From the NCBI RefSeq assembly GCF_041146395.1, contig NC_090984.1, positions 85,323,114 through 85,387,113 on the forward strand: a DNA stretch of 64,000 bases, read 5' to 3'. Positions 26,840-40,384 of this stretch are shown piece after piece. This DNA is from Eulemur rufifrons. Its lineage: Eukaryota; Chordata; Mammalia; Primates; Lemuridae. The notes below the pieces were generated by a model. That model ran no database searches. It was not told where the DNA came from and was given only the letters and a program-made list of their open reading frames with translations. The position numbers and the translations under genes were made by a program. Numbering within the stretch: the first letter of the stretch is position 1; the number at the start of each line of letters is the position of its first letter.

Positions 26840-27424
26840 AGTGGATAATCAAACCACCAGTTTCAGGTCCAGCCTTTGTGCAGTTACCAATTGGAGACAC
26901 AATGGGCATCCAGCTGCCCTGCAATGGTGAGGGCTAGGCCACGGCTGTCAGAGCAGCTGGGACAGGAGAGGCCTCTGTTAGCCGTGGCTGGGGAGCCAGG
27001 ATGTACAGGAACTGGACAGAGGGTGGGAAAGTCAGAGGGAGGTTCTGCCAAGTATGGCAAGACAGTTCTTTTTTTAAATGTGCCAATGCAGGACATGCTA
27101 AGTTAAAACATCTTAACTGTTGCTTAGTTACCGCAACACACAAAAATCCCAAGTACTACGCTTAATGAATACCTGGATCCGTTCTTGAATGCTCAAAGAA
27201 ATCTGTACAAAAAGACTAATGATTAGGACTCTCACTCAGGCTTTTTATAGAAGTGTGATGAAGAGGATTAATGTGAACTAGGAAAAGTTGTTTTATAAAC
27301 TTTGCAATATTTCTTGTCTAAAAGGTGGTAACAAGTCTCTACCTCTGGTGGATCCATAGTAGAAATCTGATCAAATTCTAGAAGGCAGCCCTTCGTGGTT
27401 CAGTGAGCAGCACAGCTTTAGGTA
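26840..27424. other. Unique intergenic sequence
   Basis: No gene, RNA or repeat is recognised. The small frames on both strands at 26876-27152 overlap each other and have no recognisable domain. Confidence 0.5.
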
Positions 27425-27560
27425 TTCCTGGGGCAGAGTTTTTATTTTGAGCTTTGAGCTCAGCTCTGGAGTGTGATTTGGGGCAATTAGCTTCTTGTCC
27501 TCACTTACTTCATCTGTAAAACTTAATGCTCAAAGTACCATGAGGGAAAAAACATTCTTC
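27425..27560 (+). repeat. Probable MIR fragment
   Basis: Weak MIR-like block (gagctcagctctggagtg, then ggggcaattagcttcttg, then acttcatctgtaaaac). Confidence 0.5.
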
Positions 27561-27960
27561 CTTCCCTCTAGCCAAAGAGATGTGTGTAGTAAATTATAAC
27601 AGAAAAAATGCACATCTAACATAGTATGTCTATATGAATGTTCCTTTTTAAAAAAAATCAGGAGGGTTCAGAGTTATACAATGTGATAATATTTATCAAG
27701 CACCAAGGTTGCACTATAAGTAAGTGGTCATACATACTAGTTTGTCTGAAACAATTCTGGTTTATATTTTCCAGGCATAATTATTAATAGCACCCTCTTT
27801 GCATTCTCAAACGTGTCCTGGTTTTAAGGATAAATTATATGGTTATCCTAAATTCAATAAAATAGAGTGCCAGTGAAGGTTTTCTGTTTATTTCCTGAGA
27901 GAAGAAACTTGTCCAAAAAAACATGTTCTAGCATAGATGTTAACTCTTCATTCACGAATT

Positions 27961-28252
27961 CTGGCGGCCCTCCATAACCACAGGTTCTGCATCTGCAGAT
28001 TCAACCAACACCGGATGGAAAACAATTCTGAAAAAAAAAATAATACAAATAGAAAATAGAGTGTAACAGCTGTTTGTATAACATTGACATTGTATTAGGT
28101 ATTATAAGTAATCTAGAGATAAGTATACAGGAGGATTGCATAAGTTGTATGCAAATACTACAACTTTTTATATCAGGGACTTGAGCATCCTTGGATTTTG
28201 ATATCCACAGGGGCCCTGGAATCATCCCCTGCAGATATGGAGAGACACCTAT
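27961..28252 (+). mobile_element. MER2-like Tigger-derived element
   Basis: Left end tggcggccctccataacc and right end ggagagacacctata form eroded inverted repeats. The interior is shared with the element at 14650-14877. Non-autonomous and non-coding. Confidence 0.78.
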
Positions 28253-28254
28253 AT

Positions 28255-29231
28255 TATTTTGGGTGCTACTCATACTGCATCTGATAAACGTGAAGAAAAA
28301 TATCCAAGTCACTTCCCATTGCAGGCACATTATCTTCAGTAAATCCCAATGGCAAGCAGAGAGCACATTCCAGCCTGGAACAGGAAGTCATGCCTTTTAG
28401 GATAGAGGAGGAGGGATGGGAATAAGTTTTCCTGTGTTTGGGAGCATCTTTCCAAGGATTTCTGTCTCATGGCCTCAATTGTGTCTTTTTTTTCCCCAAG
28501 TCAGAATGCAATTTCCCTTAAAGCTCCAAGTTTTTTCCCAACTTAATACCCTCATAAACCGAGTGGCACCAAAAACTATATCCAATTTTGAGGGGGGGGG
28601 GGTCTCATTGGCTACTGCATACAAACATTACCAAATCTGTGGCAGAATTGTACTTCATCTCCTCCAGCCCTGGGCCAACACTCATATTACATGTTTCTAA
28701 TTCACAATAATGGTGGAGGGACAGGGGGCAATGAAATTATTATTTCATAGGGTATTTTAATGGCAGGGAATAAATAACAAAAAGCTGTTAAACCATTTCA
28801 GAAATATGTGTTGGCTGGAGTAGTATTTGTCAACTTCTTGGTGTTTGAGGCAGATTTTTGAAGGCTAGAACATGTGGCTCTCCTGTGAGGATTAAATGCC
28901 TCAGGGGTTATCACACTAGTATCCCTCAGGCTGTTTGAGTAGCCATCCAAGTTCTCTCACATATTTGCACAGCAAAGTTCTTGCATGTTACAGGCAACAA
29001 TTTGTCCTTGGTTATGGCTTCCTGGTATAGTTGCCTCTTCACTCTTGCCATTTGCATCTGCTCTTCCTCATCTGCAGCACCTGTTCATCTTACCATTCTG
29101 GCAGTCATTGCCATAAAAGTATGTGCCCCCAATTTGTGGCAAAAATTAATTTTGCACACTGACCACAATTTAGTGACACGTGTTCTCAGCACACTATTAG
29201 GCTGTAGCACCGTGGTTGTAAAACTAGAATC
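28255..29231. other. Intergenic sequence without identified gene
   Basis: It includes a G-run near 28589-28601. A minus-strand reading around 28920-29130 stays open for roughly 50 codons ([20 protein letters not shown]) with a stop just upstream. I could not identify it with any protein and do not call a pseudogene. Confidence 0.4.
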
Positions 29232-29246
29232 AAAAGCAGCTCACTG

Positions 29247-29875
<629 letters not shown>

Positions 29876-30246
29876 AAAAGCAGCTCACTGACATCAGTTT
29901 GCATAAAAAGTGAAACCTCAAAATACAAGTTTGAATATCCATTTGCTGTCAGCACCTTTCATAACAAGTACTTAGGAATTACATCTGATGTACAATATTC
30001 ATCAGAAAATTATCACTCTCAACTCATACTCTGTATGAATATAATGAAAAGCGTATTAGCTTTTCAGGGAGAGGATTGAGAGAGGGCTGCACTGGGGAAA
30101 TGTATACGGAGGATGGGACAGATTCTGGTAATATTCTATCAAGTGGGGTGGTAGCTATACATGAATATTCATTCTACTTATTCAGCCCCAAAGATATGTA
30201 TATTCTTTTGTATGTACAGTTTGCATGGTTTTTAAAAGCATATGGG

Positions 30247-30578
30247 GCTGGGCGCGGTGGCTCACGCCTGTAATCCTAGCACTCTGGGAGGCCGAGGTGG
30301 GAGGATCGTTTGAGCTCAGGAGTTCGAGACCAGCCTGAGCAAGAGCGAGACCCCACCTCTACTAAAAATAGAAAGAAATTATATGGACAGCTAAAAATAT
30401 ATATAGAAAAAATTAGCTGGGCATGGTGGCGCATGCCTGTAGTCCCAGCTACTCGGGAGGCTGAGACAGGAGGATCGCTTGAGCTCAGGAGTTTGAGGTT
30501 GCTGTGAGCTAAGCTGAAGCCACGGCACTCACTCTAGCCTGGGCAACAGAGTGAGACTCTGTCTCAAAAAAAAAAAAA
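30247..30578 (+). mobile_element. Alu SINE, strepsirrhine type
   Basis: Near-consensus full-length copy. Target duplication aaaagcatatggg at 30234-30246 and 30579-30591, perfect over 13 bp. Confidence 0.96.
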
Positions 30579-30594
30579 AAAAGCATATGGGACC

Positions 30595-31100
30595 TGAGCA
30601 CCTAGTATTGAAAGGAAACCCCAGTTTTACTCAGACTCTCTTTGAGGAGGGCAGGCAGGCCTAAGCCCAGTGGGGACTGATTCCTGAGCATGTATTACAA
30701 CAGTAGCATGAGGCCAAGCCTAGAGTCCGTCGTTTCCCTTTATGCTAATAGCTGAAAATCTCAATTGCTTTAGTAAACAGATGGTTGTAAGAACACAAGA
30801 GCATAAAGGGTCTTCCCAGTGGTCCACTTAGTCCACTATCCAGTCTGACAATGGCACCAAGGGATGTTTTTGTGAAAGAATGTAATTGGGTCATAAACCC
30901 AGCTTGCCAAACCCAGCACTGGACAAATGGAGAGTGCTGCAAGCCACTCAATTGTGTGAGGCATTGTGTCGGTCCGGTACAAAGAGAATCACAGAATAAA
31001 TATAATCCCCCCCACACAGGACAGAATAGGGATGGTATTTTTCATTGCGATATTAGAGTAAGTGCAGAAAAATAAGAAAAAGATATTAATAACTAGAGTG
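30595..31100. other. Intergenic, possible ancient CR1/L3-type relic
   Basis: The stretch ttcccagtggtccacttag and tccactatccagtctgacaa (about 30810-30850) resembles the conserved part of old CR1-like LINE tails. The likeness is from memory and weak. No gene is supported. Confidence 0.25.
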
Positions 31101-31104
31101 AGGG

Positions 31105-31332
31105 TTGAGGCAGTTTGGCACAGAGGTGCAGAGCACAGTTCCTGAAACCTAGTCAGCATGTTTAAATCCCAGCTTCACCACCTACCAGATACATCACATG
31201 GATAAGTTACCTAGCCTTGTGGTGTCTTTAGTTACGCAGCTATAAAATGGGGATTACAATACTGCCTAACTGCATAGGTTATGAGAATGAAATGAAGTAA
31301 TCCACGTGAAGCACTTGGTGCCTGCCAGCATG
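31105..31332 (+). repeat. MIR SINE
   Basis: MIR on + (ggttgaggcagtttggcaca, aaatcccagcttcaccacc, taaaatggggattacaata, gaagcacttggtgcctg). Confidence 0.8.
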
Positions 31333-31864
31333 TATGAGCTCATCATGGGACCGGAAGGCATGTTTTTAGGCCTACACGGGTGTTACAGTCTAGCAGAGGA
31401 CACAGAAAGCGAACAGGCCATTTTCTTCCACTTCACATGATGTGACTGACGCAGGAGGCACGGGTTACTCTGAGGATCCCCCAGGAGCACCTAACAGTCA
31501 CACAGCTACCAGGTGTTGGACGCTAGTGATGTTTTTGTCTCTGCTGGTTCTTAGCGATGCCCTCTCAGCCCCGTCCCTTACCCAAGGGCTTTAATCACAT
31601 TGTCATTGAGTCCTCACAACATCAGCAAGGGGTAAAAGGTGAAGTCCGTGGAATGCAGAGCCCTGTCCTTTGCCCTTTATGATGCAGGGCACCTTTAGTA
31701 CTGCAAGGCACTTCAGAAAAAGACCTGTCTCAGAGAAGGAGAGTCCCAGAGGAAGTCTGTCCTTCCCTCAAGCTACTTTGTGCCTGGCCATATTTTCTGA
31801 ATCAAAATGGATACGGTTTGAAAGCAGTTAACCCCCAAAATGGGTTAGGGAAACAGCAAGCCCC

Positions 31865-32130
31865 AGACCTGGGCATGTGGGGGAGTTTCGGCGGGAGACG
31901 AGGCGCAGGCCCGCGCTCTGTCTGGGAAACAAGCCAATCCAGTGTAACAATCCTGCCCAATCCTGCCTCTGAGCAGCCGCGTTCCCAGCTTTCCAGAGAA
32001 CGGCTCCACCCCGGGACAGCTCGCCGCGCATCACCCCCACTGACGTCAGCTGCTTGGAACACAGCGTGCCTCGCCGCTGCCCACGGCTGCTCTGTCCCTT
32101 CTCGCTGGGCTTCGGGAGCACACAGGGGCT
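31865..32130 (+). promoter_or_regulatory. Isolated CpG-rich, promoter-like segment
   Basis: About 20 CpGs by eye in about 250 bp, in otherwise CpG-poor intergenic DNA. It holds two CCAAT boxes (aagccaatccag near 31932 and ctgcccaatcc near 31957) and a palindromic CRE tgacgtca at 32041-32048. There is no TATA box. No repeat is recognised. Frames of 135, 102 and 86 codons overlap on both strands and are GC-driven. It could start an unannotated RNA or act as an enhancer. Confidence 0.45.
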
Positions 32131-32424
32131 ATTCATTACAGAGTCTCAGGCCCACTAACAGCTCTGAACACCTCACGTTTAAAAGGAGAGCACTACTTTC
32201 CCAGGCTCATTTGCTCCAGATTTAGCCTGTGTCCAGTGATGTCAAGTACTACCAAGATCAGGGAGCAGATAAGAGAGGCATTTCTTGGAATGAGAATAGG
32301 AGGATCTGAGCTTTGGACCAAGGGAGTTGAGAAGACTTTGACCTAGGACAGAGGGAGACAGAACAGCCCTAAATAAATGAGCAAAAATATTTCAGCACCT
32401 AGATTTCAATCATTCGACTGGTAT

Positions 32425-32665
32425 TGTTTGACTACTTACTCTGTGCCACATGCAGGGAATTCAATAGTGAACTAGTTAAACAGTTTCTGCTGTCATGTAG
32501 CTCACAAGCTGGTGGAAGAGACAATCAATAAATAACATTAAGTACACATGTGCTAAGTGGCGGGGAATAAAGTGTAACCTAGTGTGTGGGAGTCAAGGAA
32601 AGCTCACCAGAGGACACGACAGCTGAGCTGCAATCTGAAGCAGGACTATGATTAGCTCTGTTTCT
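32425..32665 (+). repeat. Ancient mammalian interspersed repeat
   Basis: Carries the tactctgtgccacatgcag and gtgaactagttaaacag pattern of old L2/MIR-age repeats. The same general signature appears at 41870 and 61905. Confidence 0.45.
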
Positions 32666-32833
32666 GCTCCCATATTCCATCTACTGGATTAAGTTAGATG
32701 TTCTCCCATCCACAAGTACAGATGGCTCTGATAAACTCAGTGTCAAGTCTTTAGAATCCCATGACCCTTCCGGGTAACCATATGAGGGAGATTCTTTGCA
32801 TAGAGATCTGGGAGTTCAAAAACGTGAACTTTG

Positions 32834-33745
<912 letters not shown>

Positions 33746-34253
33746 CAAAAAAGAAAATATAAAAACCAAAATTGCTCCAACTAGAGGTAACCATTTGGCT
33801 AGATGTAAAAGTGGGTTTTGACCAACCAAATCATCTGCAAAAGTCCTGCAATGAATAAATTGTTAGAAAGCAAACAAAATTCCTCATTAAATTGCTTATA
33901 AAAAGTCGTGTAGAGTGAGGATTAAATTGTGTGGAAGTCCCAAATTAAGACTTAAGTAATTTTACTATTTTAAATGACTACCGAGATTTGCTGAACTTTG
34001 CTTTTACGATATAATAATAGTTTTGTCTACAACTTAGTTCTCAATTTGGAACCCATATTTTTACTCTTGATTGGTTTGTATGGGAAGAGACAGGATGCTT
34101 TGTGAGAAATGGCTTTCTAATATCCCCAGGAGCAGGTTGTGGTGAGACACAGAGCATGGCTGTGCTTGAGAGTTTGGGGAGGAAAGTGAACTAAACTAGC
34201 TACCCTTCCTCACTCTGTAAATCACCCGACTGTGGCAGCTTCCCTCAATAACT

Positions 34254-34470
34254 TTAATATTATAATAACAATTAACATTTATTGAGTACTTACTGTGAGC
34301 CAGACACTATTCTAAGCACGTATTTTCTCTTATTTAATCTTCACAACAGCCTAATCAGTAAATACTATTTTCTCCTTTACACAAATGAAGACAACAAGGC
34401 TAAGTGTGATTAAGTTCATGAAACTAGTCATCAGGGTGTGGCTGGGACTTAAACTGGAACTCAGATGGTC
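34254..34470 (-). repeat. MIR SINE
   Basis: MIR on the complementary strand (aacatttattgagtactta, gtgagccagacactattcta, aatcttcacaacagcc). Confidence 0.82.
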
Positions 34471-34517
34471 AACTGCTATATTTCATGTCCCTGAATGTTT
34501 ATTTAAATAAGATGTCA

Positions 34518-34808
34518 ACAGCTGGGCGCGGTGGCTCACGTCTGTAATACTAGCATTCTGGGAGGCCAAGGCGGGAGGAGCCCTTAGATGTCAAGAGTTA
34601 GAAACTAGCCTCAGCAAGAGCGAGACCCCATCTCTACTAAAAATAGAAAAAATTAGCCAGCCGTGGTGGCACACACCTGTAGTCCCAGCTACTTGGGAGG
34701 CTGAGGCAGGAGGATCACTTGAGCCCAGGAGTTTGAGGTTGCTGTGAGTTAGGCTGACGCCACAGCACTCTAGCCTGGCCAACAGAGCGATACTCTGTCT
34801 CAAAAAAT
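34518..34808 (+). mobile_element. Alu SINE
   Basis: Dimeric Alu without the long linker. Perfect 13-bp target duplication aaataagatgtca at 34505-34517 and 34809-34821. Confidence 0.95.
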
Positions 34809-34851
34809 AAATAAGATGTCACTGGTATAAAATAGGTTTTGGAGTTGGGTT

Positions 34852-35305
34852 TTATATTAGTCAGGATTCTTCAGAGAAACAGGATTAATAGGACACACAC
34901 ACACACACACACACACACAGATTTATTTTAAGGATTGGCCCACCCAATTGTGGGGGCTGGTAAGTCCGGAATCTGCAGAGCAGGCCAGCATGCTAGAAAG
35001 TCAGGGAAAAGTTAGTGTTGCCGTCTTAAGTCCAAAATCTGCAGCCTGGAAACTCAGGTAGGGTTTCTATATTGCAGTCTTTGGGAAGAATTGCTTCTTT
35101 TTCAGGAAATCTGAGTCTTTGTTCTTAAGGCTTTCAACCAATTAGATGAGGCCAACCCACATTGTGAAGGGAGATCTGCTTTACTCAAAGTCTACTGATT
35201 TAAATATTCATCACATCTTTTAAAAAATCTTCACAGTAACATTAGACTGAACCAAACGCCTGGGCACCATAGCCTAACCATGTTGACACATAAAATTAAC
35301 CATCA
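34852..35305 (+). mobile_element. MaLR-like LTR
   Basis: Begins tatattagtcaggattcttc and ends acataaaattaaccatcac, the termini I associate with a MaLR/ERVL-type LTR. It contains the (CA)n tract. Non-coding. Family assignment is from memory. Confidence 0.5.
34893..34919. repeat. (CA)n microsatellite
   Basis: About 13 uninterrupted AC units inside the LTR above. Probably length-polymorphic. Confidence 0.97.
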
Positions 35306-35467
35306 CGGGTTTGATTTTTCTTTTTTGAAGAGAAAAGGAAGGATGGATTCCCCAAAAGTGATTACTCAGGACTGATGATAACCTCAAGGTGAGCCTGCCC
35401 CAGGTGAAAAACCATTCCTGCGATTTGGCAAGTCCTTTTAGCCACGGTCATGCACATGTGGCATTGA

Positions 35468-35481
35468 CCAGAAGAGGGCGC
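35468..35481 (+). promoter_or_regulatory. CTCF-like motif
   Basis: CCAGAAGAGGGCGC matches the CTCF core consensus CCASYAGRKGGCRS at 13 of 14 positions, including the invariant GGGCGC half. It lies outside recognised repeats, in the intergenic block between MAPK1IP1L and the expected position of LGALS3. The motif reads on +. Confidence 0.5.
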
Positions 35482-35522
35482 TGCCTCCTGCTTGTGTAAC
35501 TATCTGCATAGGAACCAATAGG

Positions 35523-36060
35523 ATGAAAGAGATTGTAACACTACTTTCAACTAATTATTATTTTTTACAGGCCGTGATTGAGTTTAGGACAACCTTTGGT
35601 AGCATAAATGCTGGCGAACTTTCAGTTTCACTAAGGCAACAAAGCACTTCCTTGACAGTACTTAAACTTCACGTTCAAAAACGCAAGAAGACTTGGCCTG
35701 ATTTTGTGCTTTGGCTTCCCTGGTGTGTTATAGCTGATCCAACCAGGCAGAGCCCAACCAGTGTTTACAGAACAGGGAAACCCAGGCTGGTGCTGGGGGA
35801 AGGAAAGCTGGGGCATTTGGCAACAGAGAGAAGAAACTGGGAGCAACCCTGGACCTCCAGGCAGTTGAGGAATCTTTTAGAAAAAAAAAGAGGACAGGTT
35901 TGGGAGGTGGCTCATTGCATCTGGGTTTGAGGGAATGATACTGCAGACCCCTCTGGCAATACAATGCTGCCTAGCAGAGCAGTTAATCTAATCTGTGGAT
36001 TCTTAATTGGAAATGGAAACTCACGTAAGTATAGTTATGCTTTAGTTCTCATTAATAATT
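35523..36060. other. Intergenic sequence with a 135-codon open frame
   Basis: A + strand frame at 35523-35930 (MKEIVTLLSTNYYFL...) has no domain, repeat or family likeness that I recognise. It contains an acceptor-like tattattttttacag. Minus-strand frames overlap it. I treat it as non-coding unless RNA data say otherwise. Confidence 0.3.
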
Positions 36061-36139
36061 AAAAACTCCCTCTTCTGCTTCTGTTTTAATGACAGCTTAC
36101 TTTTTTGTGCAGTGTGCGTCTTTGCAGAGGGCTTTCCTG

Positions 36140-36275
36140 TCCCACAGTAAGTAACAGAGAGGCACTAATTATTTCCAGTTTACATTTGGGGAAACACAGA
36201 GGGTAAGTGGTTTGCTTTGGCTCCCTGTAAGCCATGCCTGGGAGGAGATCCGAAGCCTGGGGCCAGATACTCTTC
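36140..36275 (-). repeat. MIR fragment
   Basis: Weak MIR on the complementary strand (catttggggaaacacagagg, then ggtaagtggtttgctttgg). Confidence 0.5.
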
Positions 36276-36279
36276 CCTC

Positions 36280-36835
36280 TATCAAAAATACATCCTAACT
36301 CTTGTACACTGCTATTACCAGTGCCCACCAAAGCTGAATGTGTGCATACACGGTAACCCAGAAATTCTACTTTTAGGAATATGCCCAACAGAAATGCATG
36401 CACGCGAGCAACAAAAGATGTGTGCAAGATTGTTCATGGCAGCATAATTTGTAATAGCCAAAACTGAAAACAACTCAAAATTCTGCCAACATAGAATGGA
36501 TAAATTGTGTTAAACTTATATAATGGAATATCATAAATAATGAGAATCAACAAGATCTATGCACAATACATTTCACAAATACATTATATATAAACATAGC
36601 TCAAAAATGAGCAAAATTAATATAAGTTGTTAGAAGTCAGGTTAGTGGTTACACCTCACTGGATTAGTAAACTGGATGGGGGATGAGGAGGTTTTCTGTG
36701 GTGCTGTTAATGTACTTCTTGATTGAGGTAGTGGGTTCACTTTGTAAAAATTCACCAAGCTGTGCACTTACGACATGTGTACTTTTTTGTATATATGTCA
36801 CACTTCCATGAAAAGTTTTTAAAATCCTGATTTGT
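36280..36835 (+). mobile_element. L1 3' region
   Basis: L1M 3' sequence: ggaatatgcccaacagaaat, gcaagattgttcatggcagc, taatggaatatcataaataa, aaaattcaccaagctgtgca. Decayed, with no ORF. Confidence 0.82.
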
Positions 36836-36839
36836 CTAA

Positions 36840-38050
36840 ATAAATTACTTTTACATGAACAAACTTTAGTACTGCCTAAACTTAGCTCATCCCTGATTAA
36901 AGGAGCAGCAGACTTGTTTGCTGTTCTGCTCTGACAGAGACCTCATCGCCATGCCCCAAAGACTTTCTGAAGGGTGGGGAGAGCAGGTCAACATCTGCCT
37001 TTGCATTTGTGAGTGCAAGAATGCATTTTAGGAGAGCTGCCACACAGGAAGGTCTTCCCTGCCTCCAATCCTACGAACATATGTTCTTTCTGTGTGTCCA
37101 GAAAGTAAGGAAGAAGGAAACATCCAAGCAGGATAGACCAGCTGCAGCAAACGTCTCACACAAACGGCAGAGCTCCCCTGCCTGTACCACTGTTAACAGC
37201 CAATGGCACTATTTTCAGAGAAAGCAAGGAAACCCACCTTCTCCATCCCAGAGGTGCAGATGGTACCTCCAGACAAGAGAGACATGAGGCACAGAGCAGC
37301 ACACTGAAGTTGCTCAAAATTCCATGGCAGGCCCTGGTGAAGTCATAAATAGAGCCAGATTTCCTGTTTCCCAGAGTACACCTGCTCCTCATTAGCGCTT
37401 ACTGCTTTGTGCAGCACCAGGGTGCTTGAAAATCTTACAGGACAAAAGTACAACAGCATATTCGATCAGGGGTTGGCTGATGTTTGGTCCAGGACACCGC
37501 CCCCCACCCACTCCCTTGCTCCCTCTGCTGCTTTGGGGTGTTTCTACCACCACTTGAGCTCCTTGTGTCTTCTGTCAGTGATTCTCTGCTTCTTCAGTCC
37601 CACAACCCATCCCACAGGCAAAAGAGTGAGAATCCTGAACGTGCTTTGATAGATGTCCATTTTTACACTTTCTCCAGCTAGACTGCATTTAGAGGCATTG
37701 GCCCTCTTTCCTTCCTTGCAAGAGGTCAGAGGGACAGGGGAGTACATGACTATACATTATGCACCTTTCCATGATATGGTGCGTTTGTCAGAGCTCTGGC
37801 AGGCTGGGCCATAAGGTGTGCTGCAACCACAACAGCAGGACCATAGAGTGGGGACAGAGCCAGGACTGAACCAGGTTGCCATTCTTCCAGTGTCTAAAGG
37901 AGTCCTGGGGGCAGCAGAGATTCCTTGGGGTTTGCTTGCATATTGGAGCCCAACACCAAGACTATTCTGGCAATGACAATACTCAAAGCCAGGTAGATGG
38001 CACAAAGTCAAATTCATGAAGGTGTTCATTTAAACATCATTGTTAAAGAG
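36840..38050. other. Unique intergenic sequence
   Basis: No gene or repeat recognised. Short frames on both strands overlap each other and show no domains. Confidence 0.45.
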
Positions 38051-38057
38051 AAAAATG

Positions 38058-38350
38058 GAGTCAGGTGTGGTGGCTCATGCCTATAATCCCAGCACTTTGG
38101 GAGGCTGAGGCGGGAGGATCACTTGAGACCAGCCTGGGCAACACAGTGAGACCCTGTCTCTACAAAAAATTAAAGAAATTAGCCAGGTGTGGTGGCACAC
38201 ACGTGTAGTCCTAGCTACTCTGGAGGCTGGGGCAGAAGGATCACATGAGCCCAGGAGTTCCAAGCTATAGTAAACTACCATCACACCATTGCACTCTAGC
38301 TGGGACAACAGAGCAAGACCCTGTCTCTAAAAAATAAAATAAAATAAATT
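38058..38350 (+). mobile_element. Alu SINE, old
   Basis: Diverged J-like dimer with a deletion in the left monomer (gatcacttgagaccagcctg) and an (aaaat)n tail. Confidence 0.92.
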
Positions 38351-38375
38351 ATTTTTTAAAAAGAGAGAGAAAAGG

Positions 38376-38656
38376 GGACTGGGCATGGTGGCTCACACAT
38401 GTAATCTTAGCACTCTGGGAGGCTGAGGTAGGAAGATCGCTTGAGGTCAGGAGTTCAAGACCAGTCTGAGCAAAAGCAAGACCCCCATCTCTAAAAAAAA
38501 TAGAAAAATTAGCCGGGTATGGTGGCACACACCTGTAGTCCCAGCTATTCAGGAGACTGAGGCAGAAGGATTGCTCAAGCCCAGGAGTTTGAGGTTTCAG
38601 CAAGCTATGATGATATCACCACACTTTAGCCGGAGTGACAGAGTCTTACTCTGCCT

Positions 38657-38680
<24 letters not shown>
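38376..38680 (+). mobile_element. Alu SINE
   Basis: Dimeric Alu directly following the previous one in the same orientation, ending in A-tail and (GA)n. Confidence 0.93.
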
Positions 38681-38687
<7 letters not shown>

Positions 38688-38689
38688 GA

Positions 38690-38910
38690 GTGAGCAAAAT
38701 GGGAAATGAGTGAAGCATCCAGCAATAGGAAGTGGTAAATTATATGATATCATCATATACAATGGGTTATCACACAGCCACGGAAAAGAATGAGGCAGCT
38801 CTATGTTAACTACCATGGAAAGAAGTCTATGATATATTGTTAAATGATAAAGGCGAGTTGGAGGAAACAATATACAGCATGATCCCACTTATGGCTTAAA
38901 ACAGTCTGTA

Positions 38911-38945
<35 letters not shown>

Positions 38946-39060
38946 CTTATACTCCAGAGTTGATAAACTCTGAATAGAAGAGGTCTAGAAGCATAAACTA
39001 TTATCAGGTTATCTCTGGGCAAGGGAGTGGAAACGGGAGGTGAGGGGGACTTTGCAGTTG
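38690..39060 (+). mobile_element. L1 3' fragment with (CA)n
   Basis: L1-like text (gcagctctatgttaactacc, gatatattgttaaatgataa, acagcatgatcccacttatg), interrupted by a (CA)n run at 38913-38941. Confidence 0.7.
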
Positions 39061-39457
39061 TGTCCTATTCATTTCTACATCATTTATGATGCCCCAACAG
39101 TCCTTCCCCGAAAAGGCTGTGGGGGTGGGGTATGGATGAAACACACTCGATGGGGGTTGTCAGCACAGCCAGAAGCTTCTGTGAGTCAGGCCCAAGGACT
39201 GAGACGCAAACTCCCTGAGAGCGGGGAGAGAGGCGCCAAGTTTCTGATTATGCAGGACGGGTCTTTTTTTAAATTTTGTTTTCCCTCACTGGGGTCATGT
39301 GCTCTTGGTTCGTTTTGGGTGACTTCCAGTCCCAAGCAGCTGGAGAAGAGCCCCTCCCTAGGAAAGTCCAGGGAGGACGGCTTGGACCAGCCTGGCCCTA
39401 GGCCTTAGGAAGAAACATCCTCTTTCCCTTGGTGCCCATTTCCTTGGGGTTCTTTTT

Positions 39458-39796
<339 letters not shown>

Positions 39797-39964
39797 CCTT
39801 GGGGTTCTTTTTCTGGGCCTTTTGCTATTGGAGCAAAGATCTCCAGGGGCTGAGGAAAAGAGGCCACAGTACTTGGCCAACTTTCAGTGCAGCCTGTGTT
39901 GTTCTCCACCCAGACTCCTTAGAATTGCCTGGAGAGCTTTTTTAAAATATATCAGCCTCAAATA

Positions 39965-40352
39965 TAGTCACATGTCACTAATGATGGGGACGTGTTCTAA
40001 GAAATGCATGGTTAAGCGATTTTGTTGTGTTAACATCACAGAGTGTACTTGCACAATCCTAGATGGTGTAGCCTATTACACACCTAGGCTATAGGGTACA
40101 GCCTGTTGCTTCCGGACTACAAACCTGTACAGCATGTTACTGTTCTGAATACTGTAGGCAACTGTAACACCATGGTAAGTATTTGCACATCTAAACATAG
40201 ATAGAAAAGGTAATGCATTAAGCTATGATATTACGACAGCTATGACGTCACTAGACAATGGGAATTTTTCACCTCTATTCTAATCTTCTGGGACCACCTT
40301 TGTTTATGTGGTCCATTGTTGACCAAAATGTCATTTGTGCAGCTCGTGACTA
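39965..40352 (-). mobile_element. Tigger-type DNA transposon
   Basis: Ends tagtcacatgtcactaatga and (inverted) tagtcacgagctgcacaaat are inverted repeats, next to TA at 39963-39964 and 40353-40354. The interior (cctagatggtgtagcctatt, acacctaggctatagggtac) is typical of this family. About 390 bp, no transposase. Confidence 0.8.
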
Positions 40353-40384
40353 TATAGACATATACACTGAAGTATAGAATAAAT

